Assembly (NCBI RefSeq): GCF_004328665.1
Contig: NZ_CP019770.1
Span: forward strand, 1,240,001 to 1,304,000
Length of the DNA: 64,000 nt
DNA from: Pseudoalteromonas sp. DL-6
GTDB taxonomy: Bacteria; Pseudomonadota; Gammaproteobacteria; Enterobacterales; Alteromonadaceae
Reading direction: 5' to 3'
Shown: piece by piece, positions 1-9,445 of the stretch
Layout: each line of letters begins with the position of its first letter
Position numbering within the stretch: the stretch's first letter is position 1
The notes under the pieces: generated by a model
What the model saw: only the letters and a program-made list of their open reading frames with translations
Database searches by the model: none
Told to the model about the DNA's origin: nothing
Translations under genes and position numbers: made by a program

Positions 1-265
1 TGCGCTTTATAAAGCATTACGCAACAAGCCCGTGGCGTTTTTTCCGGTAAGTGGTTATGAATACGTAAAAAGCGGTGGTGATATGGCAAAAGCCAACAGT
101 AAATTTAGTCCACAGTATATTGGCCGAGGTGAGGGGGAAAACCCTTATATTCGTTTAACGGTGCAATCACTTAATGACTGCCAAGACGAATTTATACATT
201 GGAGCGATAAGCTACTCGCCCCATTATTTGAGCACGCCAAGGAGAGTGACTATGCAAGCGCTTAA
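1..265 (+). CDS. recC: RecBCD subunit gamma, C-terminal end (partial)
   Basis: Open frame entering from the left edge (first full codon at position 2) and ending with TAA at 263-265, so only the last 87 residues are present. RecC is the non-catalytic scaffold of RecBCD that splits the DNA strands and recognises Chi. The identification rests mainly on position: the frame overlaps the recB start by 14 bases and is followed by recB and recD. The visible tail contains segments such as PVSGYEYV and a final helix ending DKLLAPLFEHAKE, which fit the RecC C-terminus. The 5' part is outside the window and cannot be judged. Confidence 0.85.
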   Translation, partial: ALYKALRNKPVAFFPVSGYEYVKSGGDMAKANSKFSPQYIGRGEGENPYIRLTVQSLNDCQDEFIHWSDKLLAPLFEHAKESDYASA

Positions 266-3200
266 TCCACTCACTATGCCATTATCAGGGCAAAGCTTAA
301 TTGAAGCCAGTGCTGGCACAGGTAAAACCTACACAATCACGGGTTTGTATTTGCGTTATTTATTGGGTATGCAAATACCTGGTGAGCTGAATACGCCATT
401 GAGTGTTGAGCAAATTTTGGTAGTAACCTTTACTGATGCCGCCACGCAAGAAATTAAAGACCGTGTTCGTAGCCGTATTATTGCTGCGCGTGATGCGTTA
501 CTGGGGCAAGTACCCAATGATGAGCTAATTGAGGATGTAATAGCGGGCGTTGATGACAAGCACCGTGCATTTGACTTACTCGATGCCGCAGCTAAATCAA
601 TGGACGAAGCAGCTATTTTTACCATTCATGGTTTTTGTCAGCGAATGCTAAAGCAGCATGCGTTTGAATCCGGTGTGGCATTTAACTTAGAGTTCATTTT
701 AGATGAGCGCGATATTCTGCTTGAAACCATAAAAGACTTTTGGCGCGCGTTTGTATACCCACTTAGTAAAGAAAAAACAGATGCGATTTTAGCGGTATTT
801 GCCGCGCCCGAATCACTATTTAGTCATGTAAGTAGTATTTTAAATAAGGCGAACGCAGAGATAACCCCGCAAGTTAGTTTAGATGCGGTATGGCAAGCGC
901 GAGATGAATACTTGGCGCGTGTTCCAGCTTTTAAAAAAGCCTGCCTAGAGCAAGAGTTTATTGGTGCTGTTAAAGCATCCGATTTAAGTGGCTCAAAAAC
1001 ACCTGGGCGAAAGGGCAGCCTTGCTGCACTTGAAGCATTTTGCTTAGGCAATGATGACTTTTTTGAATTTGGTACCAGTAAGTATTCGTTTGAGGTGTGG
1101 AGTAGCGAGAACTTAAGTAATGCCGCTAATTATAAAAAAAATGGCATATTACTGACGCATCCACTTATTAGCCAATTCGATGCCTTAGCCGCACTTAACA
1201 ACACCATCAACCAAGGGTTAAAAATTGCGATAGTGCAATATGCGGCGAGCTGGGTAAAAGCGGCCATAGTTAAACGCAAACAAGAACAAAGCGTGATCAC
1301 CCCTGACGATTTACTGACTAATTTACACAGTGCCCTAAAGAGTGAACAAGGTGATGTGCTCGCACAAAAAATAGCGCAGTTATTTCCGGTGGCAATGATA
1401 GATGAGTTTCAGGATACCGATCCGATTCAGTACGGTATTTTTAGTAAAATTTATGCTCAAAGCAATACCACTTTAGCTATGATAGGCGATCCTAAACAAG
1501 CAATTTATGGGTTTAGGGGCGCAGATATATTTACCTACATTGGCGCAAAAGAAGCGGTAGATGAGCCACAACAATTTACATTGGGCACTAACTTTCGCTC
1601 AAGCAGTGATATTGTAAATAGCGTAAATAGCTTATTTAGCAAATACGACAACAGCTTTATTTATAACGATGCCATTCCCTTTAATAAAGTGAAAGCCAAG
1701 GGCAAAAAAGCAGATGAGTCGTTTTTAATTGATGGCAAACCGGCCACCGCCTTTGAATTTAATGTGTTTGTAGATGAAGCCGGCGATGAAAAAAATAAGC
1801 CGACCAGTAAAGGCGTAGGGCAAGCTCATTTAGCCACCCATTTTGCTAATAAAATAGTTACTTTACTTGAGCAAGCAAACCAAGGTGTTGCCTGTATTGG
1901 CGCTAACCCTGTCAGTGCTGCTGATATTTGTATTTTGGTGCGCGACCGCGTTGAAGCACAAATAATGAAGCAAGCGCTGAGTAAAGCTAATATTGCCAGT
2001 GTGTATTTGTCTCGCGACAGTGTATTTAGCCAAGAGTTGAGTCATCACTTGCTCAATTTTTTAACGGCTTTGCATGGTCAGTACGATGAGGCATTACTAC
2101 GCGGTGTATTAGCCGGCCCGTTATTTTGTTTGAGCTATAATGATATTTTTGCTCTAGCCGATGATGAAAATAGCTGGCAAGAACACCTAAACTTTTTTGC
2201 TCAACTTAGCCATATTTGGCATAAGCAAGGGGCAATGGCAATGCTTGAACGCTTACTGAGTCATAATCAGCTCAGTGCCAAATGGCAAGGCTTGGGCTAT
2301 AACGTAGAGCGGTGGCTTACCGACTTTAGACACCTTGGCGAAATACTGCAGCAAAAACAAATTGAGCTTGAAGGGACACTTCGTTTATTACGTTGGTTTG
2401 CGCAAAAGGTGAGCCAGCAAGATGGCGAAACAGTGCAAGTTCGCTTAGAAAGTGATGCGAACTTAGTTAAAATTGTGACTATGCATGCCTCAAAGGGGCT
2501 TGAATACCCATTGGTATTTATGCCATTTGCCAGTGGTTATCGTGAAACTAAAGACGCGCTTTATCATCAAAACGGCAAGTTGATTTACGATTTAAGTAAA
2601 GATGAAGATGCCCTGCAAAAAGCCGAGCAAGAACGTTTAGCAGAAGACTTACGTTTGCTTTATGTGGCACTGACCCGTGCAGTGCATTTTTGTTCGCTGG
2701 GCGTGTATAACATTTCTCAAGGGCAAAGTAGCCGTTTAGCAATTCAAAGTAGTGCGCTGGGGCATGTGTTGTTCTCAGGGTTAGAGATAACCAGCAGCCA
2801 AGTGTGGCGCACCCATTTAAGTGAATTTTGTGAGGCTAATCATGCTATGCAATATCAGCAATTTACCTCAGGCGAATTAGTTGATCAGGGCATATTTCGG
2901 TTAAAAAATAGTGACACTAAACAGCACGATTTACTTATTAATACAGTAACGGCGCAGATTGAACGTGACTGGCGAGCAACTAGCTTTAGTGCCTTGAGCT
3001 TTAAAAAGCATACAGAGCAACTTGCTCCTGGGCGCAGCGATGAAGATCATCAAAGAGATGAGTTTGCCGTGCAGCAAGATGAACTTCCTTCACCGTATAG
3101 CTTTCCAAAGGGTGCAAAACCAGGGAGTTGTTTGCACGAAATATTTGAGCAGCTTGATTTTACCAGTCCGGTAAGTCATCCCACGAATACAGAGCAAAAC

Positions 3201-3818
3201 TTAACGGCTGTGATTGAGCGTGCTTTTGAAAAATACCATATCGATGAGCAATGGCAGCAAATTACCGAGCAATGGATACTCGATGCACTTAATTGCCCGT
3301 TAAACAGCGAGAATAATTTAAGTTTGAGCCAATTAGCGCCAAGTGACTGTTTAGTAGAAATGGAGTTTAATTTACCACTTAGCAGCCTCAGTGCCCCTAA
3401 GCTTAATGAAGTGTTGATTAAATATTTTGGCTTTAACCAAAGTAAACTTGAGTTTGCCCATGTTAAAGGGTTACTAAAAGGCTTTATAGATTTAATTTTT
3501 TGCTACCAAGGCAAGTATTATATTTTAGATTATAAATCTAATTATTTGGGTAGTACCGCCGCTGATTATGTGCCGGAGCAGCTAGAGCAAGCCATGACCA
3601 GCCACCAATATCATTTACAGTATTTAATTTATACCGTAGCGCTGCATCGCCTGCTTAAACAGCGAATTCCCGATTATTCCATAGAGGCGCATTTAGGCGG
3701 TGTTTATTATACTTTTTTACGCGGTATGCCAGCAGGAGAGGGAGTGTACTTTAAACAGCTAAGTGCAGATCAAGTCGTTATTTTAGATGGCTTGTTTAGC
3801 CAAGGAGCCATGCTATGA
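252..3818 (+). CDS. recB: Exodeoxyribonuclease V subunit beta RecB
   Basis: 3'-5' helicase and the only nuclease subunit of RecBCD, acting in double-strand break repair and degradation of linear DNA. The frame is open further upstream, but the ATG at 252 is chosen because it overlaps the recC stop by 14 bases and places the Walker A motif ASAGTGKT at residues 19-26, as expected. The product is 1188 residues. UvrD-like motifs follow: DEFQDTDP, GDPKQAIYGFRGAD, and MHASKGLEYP near residue 745. The C-terminal nuclease domain shows GFIDLIF and DYKSN near residue 1090, the metal-binding signature. The reading frame ends inside the recD start (ATGA), pointing to translational coupling. Unlike E. coli, no ptrA gene separates recC from recB. 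Confidence 0.97.
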   Translation: MQALNPLTMPLSGQSLIEASAGTGKTYTITGLYLRYLLGMQIPGELNTPLSVEQILVVTFTDAATQEIKDRVRSRIIAARDALLGQVPNDELIEDVIAGVDDKHRAFDLLDAAAKSMDEAAIFTIHGFCQRMLKQHAFESGVAFNLEFILDERDILLETIKDFWRAFVYPLSKEKTDAILAVFAAPESLFSHVSSILNKANAEITPQVSLDAVWQARDEYLARVPAFKKACLEQEFIGAVKASDLSGSKTPGRKGSLAALEAFCLGNDDFFEFGTSKYSFEVWSSENLSNAANYKKNGILLTHPLISQFDALAALNNTINQGLKIAIVQYAASWVKAAIVKRKQEQSVITPDDLLTNLHSALKSEQGDVLAQKIAQLFPVAMIDEFQDTDPIQYGIFSKIYAQSNTTLAMIGDPKQAIYGFRGADIFTYIGAKEAVDEPQQFTLGTNFRSSSDIVNSVNSLFSKYDNSFIYNDAIPFNKVKAKGKKADESFLIDGKPATAFEFNVFVDEAGDEKNKPTSKGVGQAHLATHFANKIVTLLEQANQGVACIGANPVSAADICILVRDRVEAQIMKQALSKANIASVYLSRDSVFSQELSHHLLNFLTALHGQYDEALLRGVLAGPLFCLSYNDIFALADDENSWQEHLNFFAQLSHIWHKQGAMAMLERLLSHNQLSAKWQGLGYNVERWLTDFRHLGEILQQKQIELEGTLRLLRWFAQKVSQQDGETVQVRLESDANLVKIVTMHASKGLEYPLVFMPFASGYRETKDALYHQNGKLIYDLSKDEDALQKAEQERLAEDLRLLYVALTRAVHFCSLGVYNISQGQSSRLAIQSSALGHVLFSGLEITSSQVWRTHLSEFCEANHAMQYQQFTSGELVDQGIFRLKNSDTKQHDLLINTVTAQIERDWRATSFSALSFKKHTEQLAPGRSDEDHQRDEFAVQQDELPSPYSFPKGAKPGSCLHEIFEQLDFTSPVSHPTNTEQNLTAVIERAFEKYHIDEQWQQITEQWILDALNCPLNSENNLSLSQLAPSDCLVEMEFNLPLSSLSAPKLNEVLIKYFGFNQSKLEFAHVKGLLKGFIDLIFCYQGKYYILDYKSNYLGSTAADYVPEQLEQAMTSHQYHLQYLIYTVALHRLLKQRIPDYSIEAHLGGVYYTFLRGMPAGEGVYFKQLSADQVVILDGLFSQGAML

Positions 3819-5833
3819 GTGATTTAAATCAACAACCGGGTTTGTTTGATGACTTAGATGATGCGCCTTTAGATGAACCTGTGCTCACAACAGCACAGCC
3901 AACGATGCAGGCCAGCGAAAGCATTAAAGTCGTGCCGTTGCTAACGTATTTAACGGACGAACATAGAGTGCGTGTGGTTGATGTAAAACTGGCTGAATTG
4001 CTCAGTGGCACAAACGCACAGCAAGGGTATGACGACCTCTTTTATATAATTTTAATGCTGTGTTTATCGCAGCAAAGCCAACATAGCTGTTTAACCCTAA
4101 CAGAGGTTGATTGGACTAATCCGTTTAATTTACGTCAAAGCGACTTTACTAAACTAGAGGGCACACAGCCTGATACTCTGAGCCCATTTAGTGATGACTT
4201 TACGACTGAGGCGGCAATAGGTTATTTACTCTCACATCACAGTGTTGGGGAGCAAAAGCCGCTGCAATTGTTTAATCAACGGTTATATTTTTCTCGTTTA
4301 GCAGGCTATGAACAGACTCTTGCGCAACGATTACTAACAATGAGCGAGCGACAACTTAACATTGATGATGCAGTACTTGCTCAGTTATTAACTCGCTACT
4401 TTCCTGATGATCCGAGTATTGATATTGATTGGCAAAAAGTAGCGTGTGCCATTGCCGCTACAAAAGGTTTTAGTGTGATCACGGGCGGGCCTGGTACAGG
4501 TAAAACCACCACGGTGACAAAGCTGTTAGCGATTTTGCAGTCGTTATATCAAGCGGCACCATTGAGCATAAAATTAGTAGCGCCCACCGGTAAAGCAGCG
4601 GCGCGACTAACCGAGTCAATTTTAGGGGCCAAAAATAAGCTTAATGAAATACCGGATGAGATTAACGCGTTGATCCCGCAAAGTGCGCAAACCATTCATC
4701 GTTTGTTAGGAGTTAAGCCATTTACCAATAAATTTCGGCACGATAAAAGCAATCCGCTGCATGTTGATGTGCTGATTATTGATGAGGCCAGTATGGTCGA
4801 CTTATCACTTATGGCTAAATTAATTGAGGCCTTGCCAGATCATGCACGATTGATTTTACTCGGCGATAAAGACCAACTTGCTTCGGTTGATACTGGCAGT
4901 GTAATGAGTGATTTATGCCAAGGGTTAGTGCTTGGACAAACACCGCGTTATTCAAAAGTACGCTGTGAGCAATTGAACACGCTGTGTTTTAATGGCGCTG
5001 TTAAACTCAACGCGCAAAGTCAAAGTGAGTTTAAACTCGCTGACTGCATTGCCTTTTTACAACATAGCTATCGGTTTGATGCAAAAAGTGGCATAGGTCA
5101 ATTGGCGCTGGCGGTTAATACCAACAACCGTGGGATATTAAACTATGTTGAACAACAAAGCAGCGAAGGGCATTTTAGCGATATTATTTTAGACTATGAC
5201 TTTGTTTCCACACCAATTGAAAAGTTAGTAAATAGTGCCGCAAGTCATTATGCTAATTACCTAACACTGATAGCCCAAGGTGCTAGTGTTGCACACGTGC
5301 ATGCAGCTTTTGCCAGTTATCAGTTACTGGCTGCGGTTCGTGAAGGCGATTATGGTGTTAATAGTTTAAACCTGCGTATTGAACGGGTATTACAGCAGCA
5401 AGGTTTAATAAGCGTTAACCCTAATCAGCGGCATTATACAGGGATGCCAATTATGGTTAGCCAAAACGACTATCAGCTAAAATTATTTAACGGTGATATA
5501 GGGATTTTAATGCCCGATGATAGCGGTCAACTCAAGGCACTGTTTATTGATGAGCAAGGCAATGAACGGGCATTTTCGCCCGCACGATTACCGGCGCACG
5601 ATAAAGTCTATGTAATGACCATTCATAAATCCCAAGGCTCAGAGTTCAGCTATACCGCGATGGTATTACCGCCGCTCAAGCAAGCGAGTATCGGTATTAA
5701 CAGGCAATTAGTGTACACAGGAATTACCCGCGCAAAGCATACCTTTGAGCTGGTGGCAGATAAAAAAGTGCTGCAACTGGCCATGGGTAAAAGTGTATCA
5801 CGGGCGTCAGGCTTGTATGAGCGATTAGTGTAA
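3815..5833 (+). CDS. recD: Exodeoxyribonuclease V subunit alpha RecD
   Basis: 5'-3' superfamily 1B helicase subunit of RecBCD, 672 residues. The ATG at 3815 overlaps the recB stop in an ATGA arrangement. The N-terminal roughly 170 residues match the RecD N-terminal domain. Walker A (GGPGTGKTTT) lies near residue 223, Walker B is DEASMVDLSLM, and the motif GDKDQLASVD follows. The C-terminal UvrD-like part carries MTIHKSQGSEF and YTGITRAK, needed for ATP-driven translocation. It is the last gene of the recC-recB-recD transcription unit; the next gene runs in the opposite direction. No typical strong terminator was seen in the 13-base gap. Confidence 0.97.
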   Translation: MSDLNQQPGLFDDLDDAPLDEPVLTTAQPTMQASESIKVVPLLTYLTDEHRVRVVDVKLAELLSGTNAQQGYDDLFYIILMLCLSQQSQHSCLTLTEVDWTNPFNLRQSDFTKLEGTQPDTLSPFSDDFTTEAAIGYLLSHHSVGEQKPLQLFNQRLYFSRLAGYEQTLAQRLLTMSERQLNIDDAVLAQLLTRYFPDDPSIDIDWQKVACAIAATKGFSVITGGPGTGKTTTVTKLLAILQSLYQAAPLSIKLVAPTGKAAARLTESILGAKNKLNEIPDEINALIPQSAQTIHRLLGVKPFTNKFRHDKSNPLHVDVLIIDEASMVDLSLMAKLIEALPDHARLILLGDKDQLASVDTGSVMSDLCQGLVLGQTPRYSKVRCEQLNTLCFNGAVKLNAQSQSEFKLADCIAFLQHSYRFDAKSGIGQLALAVNTNNRGILNYVEQQSSEGHFSDIILDYDFVSTPIEKLVNSAASHYANYLTLIAQGASVAHVHAAFASYQLLAAVREGDYGVNSLNLRIERVLQQQGLISVNPNQRHYTGMPIMVSQNDYQLKLFNGDIGILMPDDSGQLKALFIDEQGNERAFSPARLPAHDKVYVMTIHKSQGSEFSYTAMVLPPLKQASIGINRQLVYTGITRAKHTFELVADKKVLQLAMGKSVSRASGLYERLV

Positions 5834-5846
5834 AGCCATACTTATA

Positions 5847-6479
5847 CTAATCGTTTATTTTTGGGGTTCGCTTTCTAAATAGGTTGGGTTGCCAGCCAAA
5901 ATGTAGTGCGCCCAATCTTAGAAAAACGGTTACCAATAATGAACCTATAATGCACCATAAATAGGGAGCTTCTAATAAAAATAGCGTGGCATAGGTTAAG
6001 CCTCCTGCAAAACACGCGGTGGAGTATAGCTCTTCGCGCATCACCAGCGGTACTTCTCTACAGATCACATCGCGTATTAAGCCGCCAAATATACCCGTCG
6101 TCATTCCCATTGTAAGCGCAACCACCATGGTGGTGCCTTCAATTAATGCTTTTTCAATACCGACCACATTAAAGATAGCCATACCAATCGCATCAACCAA
6201 TAACATGTAATAGTTAGACACATCAGGTAAGTGGCGAATAAACATAACGGTGACAAAAATAGCGCCATAGGTGGCATATAAATAATCGGGGTTGGCTATC
6301 CAAAATACAGGTTGGTTAAGAAGAATATCTCTGAGCGTGCCACCACCTAACGCAGTGACTGAGCCAACAACGACAACACCAAATCCACCAATATCTTTGT
6401 CGTGGCCTAATAATGCACCTGAAATTGCAAAGAATGCCACGCCAATAAGGCTTAAAAAATTAAAATACTCTGCCGTCAT
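5847..6479 (-). CDS. TRIC/UPF0126 family inner-membrane protein
   Basis: A 210-residue, very hydrophobic protein with about six to seven predicted membrane segments, arranged as two related glycine-rich halves: GVAFFAISGALLGHDKDIGG near residue 14, and GMTTGIFGGLIRDVICRE near residue 124. This is the duplicated UPF0126 signature (YadS/YicG-like in E. coli, related to trimeric intracellular cation channels). The GG-x-LRDI and GG-LIRDV motifs in each half are family hallmarks. Prokaryotic TRIC members conduct monovalent cations; a specific role here is not shown. It reads toward recD (convergent) and away from the amidohydrolase, and is probably monocistronic. Confidence 0.85.
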   Translation of the reverse strand: MTAEYFNFLSLIGVAFFAISGALLGHDKDIGGFGVVVVGSVTALGGGTLRDILLNQPVFWIANPDYLYATYGAIFVTVMFIRHLPDVSNYYMLLVDAIGMAIFNVVGIEKALIEGTTMVVALTMGMTTGIFGGLIRDVICREVPLVMREELYSTACFAGGLTYATLFLLEAPYLWCIIGSLLVTVFLRLGALHFGWQPNLFRKRTPKIND

Positions 6480-6558
6480 TGAGGCGTCCTTTCCAGATTG
6501 AGAATTTATAATTAAAGGTAAGCGAGAGGGGATTTATATTAGCTGAATAACACTCTCT

Positions 6559-6585
6559 AAGCACAAGGTTATTAGCCCTGTGCTT
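6559..6585 (-). terminator. Weak hairpin downstream of the M20 hydrolase
   Basis: Arms AAGCACAAGG and CCCTGTGCTT are separated by seven bases, just downstream of the minus-strand amidohydrolase. There is one mismatch and no clear T-run on the minus strand, so it may be only a weak terminator or an RNA-protecting hairpin. Confidence 0.3.
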
Positions 6586-6599
6586 GTTATACTGGGTTG

Positions 6600-7889
6600 T
6601 TATTGTAAGTAGTCAACGACCAGTTGAGATAATGATTCTACGCCAAGTTGTAATGCGCTTTCGTCAACATAAAACTGAGGTGAATGATTACTTGGTGCCG
6701 TTTTAGCGTTTTGATCTTTTGGAGTGACACCTAAAAAGTAAAACAGTCCAGGGGTTTCTAGCGCATAATAACTAAAGTCTTCTGCACCGGTAATCAAGTC
6801 TGTTGTAATAATGTTGTCAGCGCCAGCAATACGGGCAAGCGTAGGGGTCATTTTTTGAGTCAGTGCAATATTATTTACTGTTACAGGGTAACCGTGATCT
6901 ATATGCACGTCGGCTTTTGCACCAGCGGATTCGGCAACCAGCTCAGCGGTTTTAGCTAAACGTTTTTTAATATCGGCGCGCATAGTTTGATCAAAGGTTC
7001 TAATTGTTCCAATTAGCTCGACGTTATCAGGGATTATATTTGAGCGTATGCCGCCATTAATCGCGCCAAACGAAATAACAGAAGGTGCTTTAGTTACATC
7101 AACTTGGCGTGAGGCGATTGTTTGAGTTGCCATTATAATTTGTGATGAAGCAACTATGGGATCTACGCCATTCCAAGGGCGCGAGCCATGGGTTTGACGA
7201 CCCGTTACGTTAATTGTGAAAGAGTCTTCACTGGCCATTAGTGGCCCTTCTCTAAAGCCAATTTGACCAGTATTAAGTGAGCTGGTGACATGTAAGCCAA
7301 ATACCGCCTCTGGCTTTTGTTTAAATAAACCTTCTTTTAGCATTAGCTCAGCGCCACCTTCTTCTCCCTCGGGGGCACCTTCTTCAGCCGGTTGAAATAC
7401 AAACAGTACCTCACCCGCTAACTGCTCTTTAATTTTTACCAGTGACTCTGCTACGGCCATTAAAATTGCAACATGGGTATCGTGCCCACAGGCATGCATA
7501 ACGCCTACTTCATTACCACGATAGGTTGAGGTTTGTTTAGAGGCAAAGGGTAAATCAACTTGTTCGGTAACGGGTAAAGCATCCATATCGGCACGAAGGG
7601 CGATTAAAGGGCCTTTTTTACCACCGCTTAATTTAGCCACAACACCGGTATGCGCAACATCGGTTTGTACTTCAAGACCCAAAGATTTTAAATGGTTAGT
7701 AATGTACTTAGCGGTTTCAAATTCGCGATTACTCAGCTCTGGATATTGATGCAAATGGCGACGCCATGTAATGACTTTTTCACTCACGCTTTGTGTTGCA
7801 TGTTCAAGTTGGGTGTTAATGCTACTAGCAAAACTAGGCGCTGAAATAGCAGTAAATAAAACACTGCCAAAAATTATTTTTTTTATCAT
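6600..7889 (-). CDS. Exported M20-family amidohydrolase
   Basis: A 429-residue zinc-dependent amidohydrolase of the M20D/hippurate hydrolase type, which cleaves N-acyl amino acids or similar amides. An N-terminal signal peptide (hydrophobic core IIFGSVLFTAISA, likely cut after SFA) indicates a periplasmic location. Metal-ligand motifs are visible: ALRADMDALPV, then HACGHDTHV, and EEGxPEGEEGGAEL with the catalytic Glu. The dimerisation-domain motif TGRQTHGSRPWNGVDPI follows, and the terminal GAEDFSYY supplies the last ligand region. Length is normal for the family. It stands alone between two spacers; the substrate cannot be deduced from sequence alone. Confidence 0.92.
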   Translation of the reverse strand: MIKKIIFGSVLFTAISAPSFASSINTQLEHATQSVSEKVITWRRHLHQYPELSNREFETAKYITNHLKSLGLEVQTDVAHTGVVAKLSGGKKGPLIALRADMDALPVTEQVDLPFASKQTSTYRGNEVGVMHACGHDTHVAILMAVAESLVKIKEQLAGEVLFVFQPAEEGAPEGEEGGAELMLKEGLFKQKPEAVFGLHVTSSLNTGQIGFREGPLMASEDSFTINVTGRQTHGSRPWNGVDPIVASSQIIMATQTIASRQVDVTKAPSVISFGAINGGIRSNIIPDNVELIGTIRTFDQTMRADIKKRLAKTAELVAESAGAKADVHIDHGYPVTVNNIALTQKMTPTLARIAGADNIITTDLITGAEDFSYYALETPGLFYFLGVTPKDQNAKTAPSNHSPQFYVDESALQLGVESLSQLVVDYLQ

Positions 7890-8222
7890 TTTAATTCCTT
7901 GGTTTTCATCGTGTGTAATTAACTTACGCTATTACATCAATAAAAAGTAGTGTTGTTTAATAGTTAATCGCAGTCCAAGAAAAGTTTGTTAAAGCTGCTT
8001 AAAAAAGTATTTATTGTTATTTTGTTTAGCACAATAGTTTAGCGCTTTTGTCGTATTTTAGTGCAGATTTTTAGCTTTAACGGTGAAAATGATAACAAAA
8101 TGTTGCATTTTTTGAGTTTGTTCCCAATACTGGTCAATGCATTGCTTTTACCATGCACTGACAACAGCGTGAAATAAGCATTGCCAAACATAAGAAAAAT
8201 ATTCAATCAGTTAAGGATTAAT
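7890..8222. other. Divergent promoter spacer
   Basis: This 333-base AT-rich spacer separates the divergently transcribed M20 amidohydrolase and lipase-like genes, so it must hold both promoters. Apart from the inverted repeat at 8133-8162, no convincing coding frame or RNA gene is seen. Confidence 0.6.
8133..8162. promoter_or_regulatory. Inverted repeat upstream of lipase-like gene
   Basis: GTCAATGCAT and ATGCACTGAC form 10-base arms with a single mismatch around a 10-base spacer, 60 bases upstream of the hydrolase start. There is no following T-run, so it looks more like an operator, or a hairpin in the mRNA leader, than a terminator. The binding protein is unknown. Confidence 0.4.
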
Positions 8223-9281
8223 ATGAATAACACACACATATTTAAACGCGCGACTTTATTTGCAGCCGCAATAGGACTCTTAATGAGTTTTTCTGCACTC
8301 AGTAAAGAGTATAAAGTAGTTTTAATTCATGGCTTGCAAGTATCTCAGCTTACTAATAAAGCAGGCAGTAATGTGGTAAATGACGGTCAAAGTTATTGGC
8401 AGTCTTATTGGGTGAATCGTGCAGATGAGCGTATTGATTGGCCTGCATATGAGCGAATAGAAGGCAAAATTACCACAGATTGGGTATGGCCCAAGCTACA
8501 ACAGATCTCTCGTTCAAATCTATGCGAACCAGGCTGTGTGTTTGTAACCCACTCAACCGGTGATTTAGTTGCCCGATATATCATAGATAACCAAGAAAAC
8601 TGGCTAGAAAACGCGGGGCTAAAACCGCTTAATATTATAGCGACCTTTGATTTGGCGGGTGCTGGTGGCGGCAGTGAGTTAGCCGACTTAGCCGTGAGCG
8701 CGTTAAACGGCGCATCATGGAATTTTGCAGTTGATGCTGCATTAACATGGTGGCTAGGCAGTGAGGTTAATGAAGCGGTAGGCGTATTACATGATTTAAA
8801 AGTTAATAATGCACGCAGAATTGCGCCATTACCTGATGCGCGCACACCACGATTACGTTTTGTGGCCGATGGTAATGCTTACTTAGGTTTAACGGCTGGC
8901 TTTTTACGTGGTAACGATGATTCGGTAGTCGCTACTCACTCATCATGTGGCGCAAGCTCGGTAAGCTCATTTGGTAGTTGTAGTGCCAATATTGACACCA
9001 ATGGGCGTTTAACTTCACAAGGTGATGCTGTTAGTAGCTTTATGCCATACCATTATCCCTTAATGATGACTAACAGCTACAGCCATAACGAAATTCAACA
9101 AGCGCAGCGCCAAGGTAACGTAACGGTGGCGATGAATAATATTAGCGTAGCTGGTGATACATTAGGATATGAAACTGTCGATGAAACCACCGGTAGCTGG
9201 TTTTGGAAAAAACAATACCGTTATGTAAAAGGCTCAGATAATTTGAGTGCATCAGCACTTATATATAATGTGATCCCATAA
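8223..9281 (+). CDS. Exported lipase-like alpha/beta hydrolase
   Basis: A 352-residue secreted hydrolase. The ATG at 8223 is preferred over an upstream in-frame ATG (8181) because it gives a clean signal peptide (about 28 residues ending SFSALS). The mature part starts YKVVLIHGLQ, the HG oxyanion-hole element of lipases. The nucleophile elbow is THSTGD, a variant of GxSxG in which the first Gly is Thr. The later GNDDSVV resembles the NDGVV Asp segment of lipases, and YSHNE could supply the histidine. Four further cysteines may form disulfides. Substrate (triglyceride, phospholipid or other ester) is not evident. A strong terminator follows, so it is probably a single-gene transcript. Confidence 0.75.
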   Translation: MNNTHIFKRATLFAAAIGLLMSFSALSKEYKVVLIHGLQVSQLTNKAGSNVVNDGQSYWQSYWVNRADERIDWPAYERIEGKITTDWVWPKLQQISRSNLCEPGCVFVTHSTGDLVARYIIDNQENWLENAGLKPLNIIATFDLAGAGGGSELADLAVSALNGASWNFAVDAALTWWLGSEVNEAVGVLHDLKVNNARRIAPLPDARTPRLRFVADGNAYLGLTAGFLRGNDDSVVATHSSCGASSVSSFGSCSANIDTNGRLTSQGDAVSSFMPYHYPLMMTNSYSHNEIQQAQRQGNVTVAMNNISVAGDTLGYETVDETTGSWFWKKQYRYVKGSDNLSASALIYNVIP

Positions 9282-9291
9282 ATATGATTGT

Positions 9292-9321
9292 GCGTGCGGC
9301 TTTATATGCTGCACGCTTTTT
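9292..9321 (+). terminator. Rho-independent terminator after lipase-like gene
   Basis: GCGTGCGGC and GCTGCACGC pair over nine positions (one G-T wobble) around a seven-base loop and are followed by TTTTTA. It lies 10 bases after the hydrolase stop. Confidence 0.85.
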
Positions 9322-9445
9322 ATATTAATTCGCTTTATTCAGTGATTTATTTTTAGGTAAGAAAACCTGAATGCAAATAGCAACAGGTTATCGCTCTAAC
9401 AATGATTAACCATTATTGCGAATTGATGCTATAGGATAAATAACA

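Noticed and set aside
174..251. Upstream in-frame start for recB
   Set aside because: It would add 26 residues read from within recC and place the Walker A motif too far from the N-terminus; the ATG at 252 fits the family.
8405..8845. 146-codon frame on the minus strand within the lipase-like gene
   Set aside because: It is the antisense of a gene with a signal peptide and hydrolase motifs, and it has no family likeness or start signal of its own.
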